From G963668345 sp965248205 (GTDB lineage Bacteria > Acidobacteriota > Terriglobia > Bryobacterales > UBA6623), in NCBI GenBank assembly GCA_965248205.1, contig CBDFIS010000006.1:4464001-4528000 (forward strand): a DNA stretch of 64,000 nucleotides, given 5' to 3'. Below, piece after piece: positions 37,159-45,869 of this stretch. The position numbers and the translations under genes were made by a program. Numbering within the stretch: position 1 is the stretch's first letter; each line of letters opens with the position of its first letter. The notes under the pieces were generated by a model. It ran no database searches. It saw only the letters and a list, made by a program, of their open reading frames with translations, and was not told the DNA's origin.

Positions 37159-38742
37159 ATGGCACCTCGACGTCGTGGCAAGTCCCGATCCTCCGACGCC
37201 GCGCCGCCGCCTGCCACATCATCCCAGCCCGCCCAGTTCACGCGCCGCGAAAAGCTGCTGCTCGCCGCCGGGATTTGGCTTGCCTATGCCGCCATCGGCA
37301 CCTGGGGCCAGTTCAACTTCGGCGACTTGATGGGCTACTACAATCTCCTGGCCGACGCCTTCCTCGCCGGTCGTCTCCACGTCCTCCCGACTTCGACCCT
37401 TCAGGACCTCATTCCTTACCAGGGCCGCTATTACTTTCAGTGGGGACCTTTCCCGGCCCTGCTCCATGCCGCCGCTCGACTATTTGGCGCAACGCTCTCC
37501 GACCGCGTTGCCTGCCTGCTCGCCGGCTGGCTGAGTGTTCTGGTGTTCTTCGAGATCCTCGTCGCCGTTCGCCGGCTTTGGTTCCCCCGGGCCCCCAAGT
37601 GGCTTTGTGTGTGGTTCGTATTGGCGTTTGCCTTCGGCACGCCGGCGGGCTTAGCGGCCTGGTACGCATCCGTCTACCACGAGAGCATCGCCTTCGCGGC
37701 CTTGCTGCTCTTGGCAGCTTGGTTGTTCTTCCTCTACTACTTTGAGCATCGGGCCGCGGGGTGGCTCGCCGCTGCCGGCCTGGCCGCTGGCCTCGCTGTT
37801 ACGACTCGGGTCAGCTACGTCCTGCATGGCGCGGCCCTGCTGGCCGGACTGTGCGCCTTCCAACACTTCCTTAGGCTCCCCTTCCGGGCGCGTCTGCGGC
37901 AGGTGGCAGCCCTGTGTCTTCCCCTACTGGCCTGCGTCCTGCTGATGGGGGCGTACAACTACGCCCGCTTCGGCTCGCCCTGGGAATACGGAACCACCTA
38001 TCTGCTCGGGCCCAGCCACCGCGTGTCCGCTCTGAACCGGATTCCCGAGAACTTCCTCCACTATGTTGTCGCGACACCCCAGTTCAGCCACGACTTGCCT
38101 TGGATCATTCACCGAGGCTGGCAGCCCCGCCGCACCACGCTGCGCGCCGACAGCATGTCGTCTCTACTGCTCGCCTCCCCGTTTCTGCTGCTGGCCGGTA
38201 TCGCGGCGCTCCGCCTCTACCGCCGTGACCCCTCTTTTGCACCAGCCGGTCTTTTCCTCAAAACGGTGGCTCTTTCCGCCGGCGCGGCGTTTCTGTTTCT
38301 GCTGACCTTCGACGCTGCGTCGCGGCGCTACGCCCAGGATTTCCTGCCGCAGCTCATGATCCTTGCTTTTGCCGGGGCCGGCGCCCTCGCTGCCGCGCAC
38401 AGCTGGGACCGCTGGCGTCCCGCCGCCTGGCCCGTCTTATGCTTCTCCGCCCTTCTTCACTTACATCTGGGTCTGTTCGAGTTCGTCAACAGCACCTTCC
38501 CCGACCCCAACGCCATGAAGACCTTCGTCGCGATCAGCCCGACCCTGCGGCGCTTCGTCCCCGGCCCCCGGCTGATTGAGCAGGAGGCCATCACGCACAA
38601 CGACCTGGGCGTGATCGCGATGAGGCAGCGCAGTTTCGGCGAGGCCCTGGACCACTTCGAGCAGGCCGCGACGCTCATGCCGCACTCGCCCCGTATTGAG
38701 ACGAACCTCCGCCTAGCGCGGCAACTCGCAGGGCCTCCCTGA
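37159..38742 (+). CDS. Multi-pass membrane protein, glycosyltransferase-like, with C-terminal TPR-like end
   Basis: 527 residues. After a basic N-terminus there are about ten hydrophobic helices (for instance LLLAAGIWLAYAAIGTW, PKWLCVWFVLAFAFG and FLFLLTF). The first periplasmic loop FNFGDLMGYYNLLADAFLAGRLHV, then YYFQWGPFPALLH, matches GT-C type transferases in layout. The last 45 residues (HNDLGVIAMRQRSFGEALDHFEQAATLMP) form a tetratricopeptide-like repeat. The gene is flanked by two short similar sequences (37071-37112 and 38812-38852). No catalytic residue is proven. Confidence 0.6.
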   Translation: MAPRRRGKSRSSDAAPPPATSSQPAQFTRREKLLLAAGIWLAYAAIGTWGQFNFGDLMGYYNLLADAFLAGRLHVLPTSTLQDLIPYQGRYYFQWGPFPALLHAAARLFGATLSDRVACLLAGWLSVLVFFEILVAVRRLWFPRAPKWLCVWFVLAFAFGTPAGLAAWYASVYHESIAFAALLLLAAWLFFLYYFEHRAAGWLAAAGLAAGLAVTTRVSYVLHGAALLAGLCAFQHFLRLPFRARLRQVAALCLPLLACVLLMGAYNYARFGSPWEYGTTYLLGPSHRVSALNRIPENFLHYVVATPQFSHDLPWIIHRGWQPRRTTLRADSMSSLLLASPFLLLAGIAALRLYRRDPSFAPAGLFLKTVALSAGAAFLFLLTFDAASRRYAQDFLPQLMILAFAGAGALAAAHSWDRWRPAAWPVLCFSALLHLHLGLFEFVNSTFPDPNAMKTFVAISPTLRRFVPGPRLIEQEAITHNDLGVIAMRQRSFGEALDHFEQAATLMPHSPRIETNLRLARQLAGPP

Positions 38743-38919
38743 CGGCGGTCTCGCTCGGCCCTTCAAGTACGTCGGCGGAAAGTCTGAACTGGATTTGCCC
38801 GATGCCGTGCTTAGTCACGGCCGGGCCGGACCTGGTATAAGAAAAGCCGCGGGGATCGACGATCATGGTTCCTTCCGCGAAGGGCGCTCACCGAGGCGTC
38901 AGGCAGAATCTGGGGCACG

Positions 38920-39417
38920 ATGATCCGAGCGCTAAGAGACGACGATGCCGAGGCGTACCTGGAGCTCAGACGAGAAGCTTTGCTGGATTCCCCGCTCGCG
39001 TTTGCGGCCTCTCCAAGCGACGACTTCGCCGGCTCGGCCGTGGCAGTCCGCGAGCAGCTTCGGCGTGCTCCCGAGTGGGTGATTCTGGGCGCGTTTGAGG
39101 ATCGTCTCGTTGGCGCGGTGGGGCTCCTGCGCGACCGCCACCTCAAAGCCTCACACAAGGTACACCTGTGGGGCATGTACGTGGCTCCCAGCCATCGCCG
39201 GCAGGGTGTTGGGGCCGCGCTTCTCGACGCGGCTATGAGCCACGCACGGGCACTGCCCGGTGTGTCGTGGGTCCACTTGAGCGTCAGCTCTGCCGCGCCC
39301 GAGGCCCGGCGACTCTACGAGCGGGCCGGTTTCCAGGCGTGGGGCACCGAGCCGGAGGCGCTCCGTCACGATGGCCAACCGGTCGTTGAGCACCACATGG
39401 CCCTGCGCTTCGAATAG
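38920..39417 (+). CDS. GNAT-family N-acetyltransferase
   Basis: 165 residues. Motif A, which binds acetyl-CoA, reads LWGMYVAPSHRRQGVGAALLDAAMSHA; motif B follows as VSSAAPEARRLYERAGFQAWG. The N-terminal strand IRALRDDDAEAYLELRREALLDSP is typical. The substrate (amine of a small molecule or protein) cannot be inferred. Confidence 0.93.
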   Translation: MIRALRDDDAEAYLELRREALLDSPLAFAASPSDDFAGSAVAVREQLRRAPEWVILGAFEDRLVGAVGLLRDRHLKASHKVHLWGMYVAPSHRRQGVGAALLDAAMSHARALPGVSWVHLSVSSAAPEARRLYERAGFQAWGTEPEALRHDGQPVVEHHMALRFE

Positions 39418-39561
39418 GCAGCAGCCTAGAATGAGGCTCGCGAATACCGTGACCTGGGAAGCCGGGCAGGGCATGCCGTGCCCCCACGATCTGAACACGG
39501 ACCATGTCAGCATGATTCGCAAGACTCAGTAGTTTGAGTACGCTCCAGCATTCTTCCTAGG

Positions 39562-41652
39562 ATGAACCTCGATACGGACATCACTTACCTCAAGGGCGTT
39601 GGCCCGCAACGAGCCGCGTTGTTGAAGACGAAGGGCATCTCTACGGTGGAAGACCTGCTCTATTACATGCCCTTTCGCTATGAAGATCGCAGCAACGTCA
39701 AGCCCATCGCCGAGTTAGCGCCGGGAGAAACGGCAACCGTCGTGGTCACAATCTCGGGCGCTCAGCTGTTTCGGTCGAGGCATCGGGCAGCCCGCCTATT
39801 CGAGGCCCGCGGGAGCGACAAGTCGGGACGTCCCCTGGTTTGCAAATGGTTCCGCGGTGACTATTTGCAGTCGATCTTGCGCCAGGGACAACAGGTTGCC
39901 TTCTACGGGAAAGTCGAGTGGGACAGCTATTCGCAAGAGCTTTCGCTGTTTCACCCGGAGTATGAAATCCTCGATGATGAGTCGGAAGCCAACCTCCACT
40001 TGGGGCGCATCGTCCCGGTCTATGAAGCCGCCGGACGTTTGAATACGCGCGTCTTGCGCAGCCTTGTCCACCGGGCGCTCGATGCCCTGCGCGGGCATGA
40101 AGACCCGCTGCCCGAAAGCTTGAAACGTCGGCTTGGCCTTCCCCTGCTGGACCGAGCTTTGCTCGAAACCCACTTCCCGCCTCCCAACAGCGACATGGCC
40201 CCGCTGAATGCTTTCCGCACCCCGGCGCAGTTCCGTCTCATCTTCGAGGAGTTCTTTTATCTGGAGTGTGGGCTGGCGCTCAAGCGCCGCAAGGCTCGCA
40301 GCGCCGACGGCATTGCTTTCGGTCTCGTTGACAGCGCGCGCGAGCAGATCAAACGAATCTTGCCCTTCAAACCCACGGCGGCTCAAAAGCGCGTCTTGAA
40401 AGACATTGCCACCGACATGTCTCGTCCAGCACCGATGAACCGGCTGCTGCAGGGCGACGTCGGCAGCGGCAAAACGATCGTCGCCGTGGAAGCGGCCATC
40501 ATCGCTTTGGAAAACGATTGCCAAGTGGCGGTTATGGCACCCACGGAGATCTTGGCGACACAGCATTACCTCTATTTCAAACATCTGCTCGAACCCGCCG
40601 GGTATGTCGTCCTTTGCCTGACCGGTTCGCTGACGTCGCGCGAGAAGACCAAGTTGAAGCGTATGGTGGCGGAGGGTGTAGCCCACGTAGTGATTGGCAC
40701 CCACGCGCTGATTTCGAAAGATGTCGAATTCCGGAACCTCGGTCTCATCGTCGTCGACGAGCAGCACCGCTTCGGCGTGATGCAGCGTCTCGAGTTGCTG
40801 CGAAAGGGCAAGCATCCCGACGTTCTCGTCATGACGGCTACCCCAATCCCGCGCACCCTGGCGCTGACTCTCTACGGTGACCTGGATGTTTCGACCATCG
40901 ACGAGCTCCCGCCGGGGCGGCGTCCGATCGTCACCAAGCAGGCTCGGCAAAGCGAAGCGGCGCGGGTCTATCGCTTCGTTCGCCGGGAAGTGGAGACCGG
41001 GCGCCAAGCCTATGTCGTTTGTCCCATGATCGAGGAGTCGGAAACGAAGGCGGTCCAAGCGGCGCAGGAAGTCTTCGGGCGCCTCTCGAAAACGGTGTTC
41101 CCGGACCTAACGGTTGGGTTACTACACGGGCGTTTGAAGACCGCTGAAAAAGAAGCTGTGATGGAAGGATTCAAAAGCGGCGACGTCCAGATCCTGGTGT
41201 CGACCACGGTGGTCGAGGTCGGCGTGGACGTGCCGAACGCGACGGTCATGGTGGTCGAGCAGGCGGAAGGCTTCGGTCTCGCGCAACTGCATCAGTTGAG
41301 AGGCAGGGTGGGGCGGGGCGCCGAACAAAGCTACTGCATCCTGCTGACAGGCCGCCTGAGCGACATCGCCAAACAGCGCATCAGTACGCTTGTTGAAACC
41401 CAAGACGGCTTTCGGATCGCCGATACCGACCTGCAGTTGCGTGGCCCCGGCGAGTTTTTCGGGACGCGGCAATCCGGGCTGCCCGCGTTCCGCGTGGCGA
41501 ACCTCGTGCGGGATCGGGAGACGCTGGGAATTGCTCGCTCGGAGGCAACGGCCTACATCGAAAACCCGTCAAGCGAGAAGGAGATGCGCCGGCTTGTGAA
41601 CCATATTCGCAATAGGTGGCAGCGGCGCTACGGTTTGGTGCAGGTGGGGTAG
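39562..41652 (+). CDS. recG: ATP-dependent DNA helicase RecG
   Basis: 696 residues, normal length. N-terminal HhH-like start (YLKGVGPQRAALLKTKGISTVEDLLYYMPFRYEDRS), wedge OB domain near residues 55-150, Walker A GDVGSGKT, DEQH box VVDEQHRFGVMQR, then MTATPIPRTLALTLYGDLDVS, GRLKTAEKEAVMEGF and QLHQLRGRVGRG. RecG regresses stalled replication forks and branch-migrates Holliday junctions. rsmD follows about 45 bases downstream. Confidence 0.97.
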   Translation: MNLDTDITYLKGVGPQRAALLKTKGISTVEDLLYYMPFRYEDRSNVKPIAELAPGETATVVVTISGAQLFRSRHRAARLFEARGSDKSGRPLVCKWFRGDYLQSILRQGQQVAFYGKVEWDSYSQELSLFHPEYEILDDESEANLHLGRIVPVYEAAGRLNTRVLRSLVHRALDALRGHEDPLPESLKRRLGLPLLDRALLETHFPPPNSDMAPLNAFRTPAQFRLIFEEFFYLECGLALKRRKARSADGIAFGLVDSAREQIKRILPFKPTAAQKRVLKDIATDMSRPAPMNRLLQGDVGSGKTIVAVEAAIIALENDCQVAVMAPTEILATQHYLYFKHLLEPAGYVVLCLTGSLTSREKTKLKRMVAEGVAHVVIGTHALISKDVEFRNLGLIVVDEQHRFGVMQRLELLRKGKHPDVLVMTATPIPRTLALTLYGDLDVSTIDELPPGRRPIVTKQARQSEAARVYRFVRREVETGRQAYVVCPMIEESETKAVQAAQEVFGRLSKTVFPDLTVGLLHGRLKTAEKEAVMEGFKSGDVQILVSTTVVEVGVDVPNATVMVVEQAEGFGLAQLHQLRGRVGRGAEQSYCILLTGRLSDIAKQRISTLVETQDGFRIADTDLQLRGPGEFFGTRQSGLPAFRVANLVRDRETLGIARSEATAYIENPSSEKEMRRLVNHIRNRWQRRYGLVQVG

Positions 41653-41697
41653 GAACGGCGGCGATCGAAGACGCTTTCTTCGCAACTCGATTGGACT

Positions 41698-42222
41698 ATG
41701 AGAATCATTGCCGGAAAGTACCGCCACCGCCGGCTCAAGACATTGCCCGGGCGCGAGACCCGGCCCATGCCCGACCGCCTACGAGAGGCATTTTTCAATG
41801 CGATAGCGCACGAAATCGAGGGAAAGACCTTCGCCGATCTTTACGCCGGCTCGGGCGCGGTAGGTATCGAGGCGCTTAGCCGAGGTGCCGCGCACTCGAT
41901 TTTCGTAGAGAGCAGCGCGGCGGCGGTCCGAGTGATTCAAGAAAACTTGCGCGACTTAGGTGCGGAACAAGAGAGCCACGTGATCCGAGCGACGGTCAAG
42001 GAGGTCTTGCGCGGTCTGTCCGCGGACGTCTACTTCCTCGGCCCCCCCTACGCGCTTGTCGATGAGTACTCGAGAACCCTCGGCGTGCTGGGGGAATCGC
42101 CGCCCATCCTAGTCATCGCCCAGCACCCCGCCCGCCACGAGCTTGCCGGCGCATACGGCCGGCTGCGGCGTTCCCGCGTGATCCGACAGGGCAGCAATTG
42201 CCTAAGTTTTTACCGACCCTAG
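41698..42222 (+). CDS. rsmD: 16S rRNA guanine-966 N2-methyltransferase, altered catalytic motif
   Basis: 174 residues. Family start MRIIAGKYRHRRLKTLPGRETRPMPDRLREAFFNAI is clear, as is the SAM motif FADLYAGSGAVGIEALSRGAAHSIFVE. The catalytic (D/N)PPY motif reads GPPY (YFLGPPYALV): the first residue, which should contact the target amine, is glycine. The motif lies in a seven-C run, so a substitution or sequencing problem is possible. It follows recG on the same strand. Confidence 0.88.
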   Translation: MRIIAGKYRHRRLKTLPGRETRPMPDRLREAFFNAIAHEIEGKTFADLYAGSGAVGIEALSRGAAHSIFVESSAAAVRVIQENLRDLGAEQESHVIRATVKEVLRGLSADVYFLGPPYALVDEYSRTLGVLGESPPILVIAQHPARHELAGAYGRLRRSRVIRQGSNCLSFYRP

Positions 42223-42228
42223 CGAGGT

Positions 42229-42660
42229 TTAGCCAGACGCTACGCTTTTGGACGTTGTGGGCTCCCAGAGCTCGATCTTGTTTCCGTCCGGGTCGTAAAT
42301 CCAAGCGAAACGACCGTAATCGTATTCCTCTCGCTTCGGATCGATCTTGACCCCTTGCTTCCGGAGTTTGCCCAGCAAGGCTTCGAGATCATCCACGACG
42401 TAGTTGATCATGAAGCTCGACGTGCTTGGATCGAAGTACTTCGAAGCGCTCGGGAAAGTGTTCCAAACTGTGAAATGCTCCTCGTCGGGATTCTCGTGAG
42501 ATCGCCATCGCAACGTGACGCCCTGGCCGGGGACGTTGCGCAGCCCGAGACTGTTCTGATACCAGGTACGAAGACTCTCGTGGTTCGGGGACTTAAGAAA
42601 GACCCCACCGATTCCTATGACACGACCTCTTTGCTCGGCGATTGCGGCGGGCATGACCAC
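42229..42660 (-). CDS. VOC-family (glyoxalase-like) protein
   Basis: 143 residues. VIGIGGVFLKSPNHESLRTWYQNSLGLR opens the first beta-alpha-beta-beta-beta unit; the second closes with YDYGRFAWIYDPDGNKIELWEP, with the glutamate expected as a metal ligand. The protein is shorter at the ends than true glyoxalase I. It may handle an alpha-ketoaldehyde, antibiotic or unknown substrate. Confidence 0.88.
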   Translation of the reverse strand: MVMPAAIAEQRGRVIGIGGVFLKSPNHESLRTWYQNSLGLRNVPGQGVTLRWRSHENPDEEHFTVWNTFPSASKYFDPSTSSFMINYVVDDLEALLGKLRKQGVKIDPKREEYDYGRFAWIYDPDGNKIELWEPTTSKSVASG

Positions 42661-43003
42661 TAATGTACAGAGAAATGACTAGGACAGGGCGACACTATTG
42701 CCCCTGAGGTGGCCTGCCCCTCCGGTTTCGTCGTAAGAAATGTGGGCTAGTTACAATATCGTCCACTTAGTGTGCTTCAGCCCCCGCAGGGGGCGTAGGA
42801 CAGTAGCCCACGGTGGAGCCGTTAGGCGAAACCGTGGGTTCGGTATGCACAAGTGAACAAGCCCCGGAGGGGCGCAGGAAAATCCTCATCAAGCCACAGG
42901 GCCTGCCCGACAGATCCGGCCGGGGCTACTATCCTACTGTGCCTCCCGGGCTCGCTCGTCCTATGTGACGAGTATTGGAGCTAGCCGCCGTCGAGCCCAC
43001 GCG
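42661..43003. other. Intergenic with interspersed palindrome
   Basis: Contains a repeat at about 42804-42895: cccacggt and accgtggg arms around ggagccgttaggcga, then a second smaller stem (gccccggaggggc). A diverged copy sits at about 54264-54345. No ORF with family content. Confidence 0.6.
42804..42895 (+). repeat. Interspersed palindromic repeat, copy 1
   Basis: The string tagcccacggtggagccg pairs with cgaaaccgtgggtt, giving a long stem around a short loop, followed by a gccccgg/aggggc stem. Copy 2 at 54264-54345 keeps the layout and the internal ggtggagccg while the outer arms have changed together (cctagggt and accctagg), compensatory change that supports a folded RNA or DNA element. Confidence 0.7.
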
Positions 43004-43402
43004 TCATCCCGCCGAATCCTGAGCGGCTTTGCGGCTACGCAGGCAGCCGTCTATCGAAAATTCGCCGCCCCCGTGCGCCGACAAAAAGAAAAAAACGAAA
43101 CAGTAGAGTACGGCTAGCTCTCCGCCATTGAGGATCGGCCAAAAGGCGTCAAAGGCATGCGCCATGAAGTAAGCCACTGCCATCATGCCCGACAGCACGA
43201 ACGCCACTGGGCGTGTAAATAGGCCCAGCAGGATCGCTAGTCCGCCGAAAAACTCCAGTACGCCTGCTACGCCTGAAAGTGAGGCCAAGTCCGCCGCCGG
43301 CTTGCCAAGAACGCCAAACAGCTTCTGCGCCCCGTGAGGAACTAGCAAAAAACCGGTCATGATTCGTAACAGATTCAACGTGATCTTGCCGAACATTTTC
43401 AA
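43004..43402 (-). CDS. DoxX-family membrane protein
   Basis: 132 residues with four hydrophobic helices. LLRIMTGFLLVPHGAQKLFG near the start, then GVLEFFGGLAILLGLFTRPVAFVLSGMMAVAYFMAHA and FFLSAHGGGEFSIDG are typical of DoxX proteins. Proposed family roles include thiol or quinol redox at the membrane. No partner is adjacent. Confidence 0.93.
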   Translation of the reverse strand: MKMFGKITLNLLRIMTGFLLVPHGAQKLFGVLGKPAADLASLSGVAGVLEFFGGLAILLGLFTRPVAFVLSGMMAVAYFMAHAFDAFWPILNGGELAVLYCFVFFFLSAHGGGEFSIDGCLRSRKAAQDSAG

Positions 43403-43544
43403 TCACAATCCTTCCTTGTTGGGTTCACAATTCTACCCTAAACCTCACCTTCGAGGACAGCTGCGCTACCACCTTGCCCAGGATCTGACGCCAGTCGGAA
43501 AGGAACGCGGTCGTCGAAGGGCAGTTTCGCACTAAGCCACCGGA

Positions 43545-44585
43545 CTACTCTGCGATGGCAACAGCATCACCTGTCTCGGCGGACCGATAGGCGGCTTCCA
43601 GAATTCGCATGGCCCATAGGCCCTCGTTGCCGCCAGGGATGGGTTGCTTGTCGTGCAGGATGCAATCCAAGAAATGATCCATCTGTGCTCGAAAGGTCGC
43701 CACCGGTTCTTGTTGCTCGCGCACCGGCATCTTGGGTCGCACGACACTCCATTCCCCTTCGACGTACTTTCGCAGTTCTGAGGGGACGGCCCGGGCGTAC
43801 CCTTTGCTACCGAAGACTTGGGTGTAGCCCTGCTTTTGATCCGCGTAGAGGTTGTACCAGCCGGCCTCGACCAGGGCCGTGATTCCTCCTTCAAACTCGA
43901 GCATGACGGTAGCGGTGTCTTCGAGCTCAATGGTCTTAAAGTATGTCCCCGTGCGCGCCAGGACCTTGGTGGGCCGAGCTTCTCCCAACACGAAGCGCAA
44001 CGTATCGAAAGAGTGGATACCCAGGTCAGTCAGGGCGCCGCCTCCCGCCAACTCGCGCTTCGTGAACCAACTGTTCGTGGCAGGATCCTCACCGAAGAAC
44101 TCGTCGATGACGACTGCGTGATGTTTGACCTTGAAGATTTCTCCTAGTTCGCCGCCGGCGACAACGTTACGGAGCCAAAGGGTCTCGCGGTCGAAACGCC
44201 ACATGTGGCCAATCATGAGCTTGCGACCGGCCCGCTGTGACGCCGCGACCATCTTCTCGCCTTCAGCGACCGACATCGCCATCGGCTTCTCGCAAAGCAC
44301 GTGCTTTCCCGCTTCCAGCATCTGGATCGTCACCGGCGCGTGCAGATAGTTGGGCAGCCCGACGACAACGGCGCCGACATTGGGGTCAGCGGCCATCTCC
44401 GCAAAATCAGTATATGTCGTAGGTGTCGTAGGTATATGGAAGTCTTCCGCCATGCGCCCGAGCGACTCGGGGTGCAAGTTCGCGGCCGCCACGACCTCAG
44501 CGTGTGGCTGGTCCTGGAGAGCCGGCAGGTGGGAACCGCGCATGATGATGCCGGTACCCAAGACGCCAATGTTTACTTTGTCCAC
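43545..44585 (-). CDS. Gfo/Idh/MocA family oxidoreductase
   Basis: 346 residues. NAD-binding start INIGV-like (VNIGVLGTGIIMRGSHLPAL), the EKP motif in GKHVLCEKPMAMSVAEGEKMVA, and GGGALTDLGIHSFDTLRFVLG for the substrate side. This is a second, distinct member besides the one at 35.1 kb. A 14-bp palindrome 75 bases upstream of the start may be its operator. A sugar or inositol substrate is expected. Confidence 0.93.
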   Translation of the reverse strand: MDKVNIGVLGTGIIMRGSHLPALQDQPHAEVVAAANLHPESLGRMAEDFHIPTTPTTYTDFAEMAADPNVGAVVVGLPNYLHAPVTIQMLEAGKHVLCEKPMAMSVAEGEKMVAASQRAGRKLMIGHMWRFDRETLWLRNVVAGGELGEIFKVKHHAVVIDEFFGEDPATNSWFTKRELAGGGALTDLGIHSFDTLRFVLGEARPTKVLARTGTYFKTIELEDTATVMLEFEGGITALVEAGWYNLYADQKQGYTQVFGSKGYARAVPSELRKYVEGEWSVVRPKMPVREQQEPVATFRAQMDHFLDCILHDKQPIPGGNEGLWAMRILEAAYRSAETGDAVAIAE

Positions 44586-44659
44586 TGATGAACCTCGTAG
44601 GCTAGGCCGGTTGGTCCTTACCCGTAGCGGCAGGCGCCTGACCGGACTCCTAATTCAAG

Positions 44660-44673
44660 TTGATTGGAATCAA
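44660..44673. promoter_or_regulatory. Operator-like palindrome upstream of the oxidoreductase
   Basis: TTGATT, GG, AATCAA is a perfect 6-bp dyad with a two-base centre, placed about 75 bases before the start codon at 44585. It resembles operators of LacI- or GntR-type regulators that control sugar genes; no regulator lies in the window. Confidence 0.4.
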
Positions 44674-44817
44674 TCCTTTGTCAAAAGGGGTTCTTGTTTC
44701 TAGGCCCGGCAGGTCTCGAGATTATCATTTGTAGATCCACCGGAGGATGATTCCTGGATTCTTCCGCATGCGTTGCCCTGATTCCTTCGCCGGGAACACA
44801 GCCCCACCCCTTAACTA

Positions 44818-44945
44818 CGTCGCGCGGCCAGCAGCCACTGGTGATGCAAGTTGTCGAAAAGCCTCGGGCTCCCGTTCAGCGCTGCCGGCGCTGCGAGGCA
44901 TCCCTACCGGAACCGGTGTAGACGTACGTCACGATGCTGCTTCGG
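44818..44945 (+). repeat. Imperfect direct repeat flanking the tail-tube-like gene, copy 1
   Basis: Shares tgatgcaagttgtcgaa exactly with 46138-46275 and weaker similarity over about 130 bases (starting ctacgtcgcgc). Both copies have the same orientation. Confidence 0.6.
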
Positions 44946-44990
44946 CGGGGCCAAAGGCAAGGTTGGAAGTTGACCCCGCTGTCGCACTCC

Positions 44991-45869
44991 TCACACGAAG
45001 GACTGAAACCGCATGTCCTGGCAGTACATTTCGACCGTGAACTTGTACTGCCCCTCTGAACTGGCCGAAAGCTCTCCAACGTCGAGCGACACCGGTCCAA
45101 GACCTCTAAGGTCAACCTGAGCGAGCACCTGTTGCTGGTCAGGTGCAAGGAGATCGATTTGCCCACTTTTTTCGGTACCCACGTTTCCACTGATAAGGAA
45201 CTTGTTCACCCAGTTCAACCAGGGATCGACGTCGGACATGGAGATTGTCATCCTCACGTTCGGCACGTCTACGACCGCGTTCCCGGGCGAGCCGAGCTCG
45301 GGCGCCACCGAGCGGCTTTGTACGGGAGACGGACTCTGCTTCCACACCAACGGATCGACCTTCAAGACACGTTGGCTAGGCAGCTCGTCGACACTCACTC
45401 GAAAGTTCGACGCAATCCACTGCTTCTTGCCCTCGGAGACTTCGAGCTTTTCCCGGCGGCCGACTTGCAGACGCAACCCTTGTGGCTCGATCTTCAAGGA
45501 GATGTGGTTCACTTCCTCGCTGTTTGCATCACAGGCTGGAATTTCGGCTTCTCGGATGACCCCGGAGAAGAACTGCCGCACGGTCAGCGAGCGGTACTCG
45601 TCGTCCGTCGTGTGCACTTCGCCGCCCTTCAACACGCTTCCGTGCTCAAAGGAGTCGCTGAGCCACGTCAGTAACCCCCCGGTACCATCCAAGCCGACCT
45701 GGACCACGAAGGGCTCGTAGGTAAGGGTTTCGACCCGCTTGCGCGGGCGCAGCTCCGGAACGGAGGCGTCCGTCCTCACCTGACCCCGGACGTTACCTCC
45801 GACGACGGACTTGACGCCGGCAAGTCCCTCTGATCCATCCACAAGAAAGGCAAAACCTGTCGCAGCCAT
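44991..45869 (-). CDS. Orphan protein with two T4-gp19/tail-tube-like halves
   Basis: 292 residues, no signal or transmembrane segment. Half one has TYEPFVVQVGLDGTGGLLTW, then GGEV, a variable loop, VRQFFSGVIREAEIPACD and ISLKIEPQGL. Half two has VRMTISMSDVDPWLNWVNKF, then SGQIDLLAPDQQQVLAQVDL and FTVEMYCQDMRF. The WLxxxFxxG, GxIxLL, GLGPVSL and terminal strand pattern is that of T4 gp19-like tail-tube proteins, used in phages, T6SS and contractile injection systems. Unlike those, two domains are fused and no sheath, baseplate or ATPase gene is nearby. Direct repeats flank the gene. Assignment is by pattern only and should be tested. Confidence 0.4.
   Translation of the reverse strand: MAATGFAFLVDGSEGLAGVKSVVGGNVRGQVRTDASVPELRPRKRVETLTYEPFVVQVGLDGTGGLLTWLSDSFEHGSVLKGGEVHTTDDEYRSLTVRQFFSGVIREAEIPACDANSEEVNHISLKIEPQGLRLQVGRREKLEVSEGKKQWIASNFRVSVDELPSQRVLKVDPLVWKQSPSPVQSRSVAPELGSPGNAVVDVPNVRMTISMSDVDPWLNWVNKFLISGNVGTEKSGQIDLLAPDQQQVLAQVDLRGLGPVSLDVGELSASSEGQYKFTVEMYCQDMRFQSFV

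Larger units (their letters stand above)
44586..44990. other. Intergenic with operator-like palindrome and direct repeat copy 1
   Basis: Holds TTGATTGGAATCAA at 44660-44673 and one copy of an imperfect repeat at about 44818-44945. No gene with family content. Confidence 0.55.

Noticed and set aside
39796..41058. 420-residue minus-strand frame opposite recG
   Set aside because: Antisense shadow of a clear helicase gene.
44991..45869. Prophage or complete injection system
   Set aside because: Only one gene resembles a tail component; no integrase, terminase, capsid, sheath or baseplate is seen nearby.
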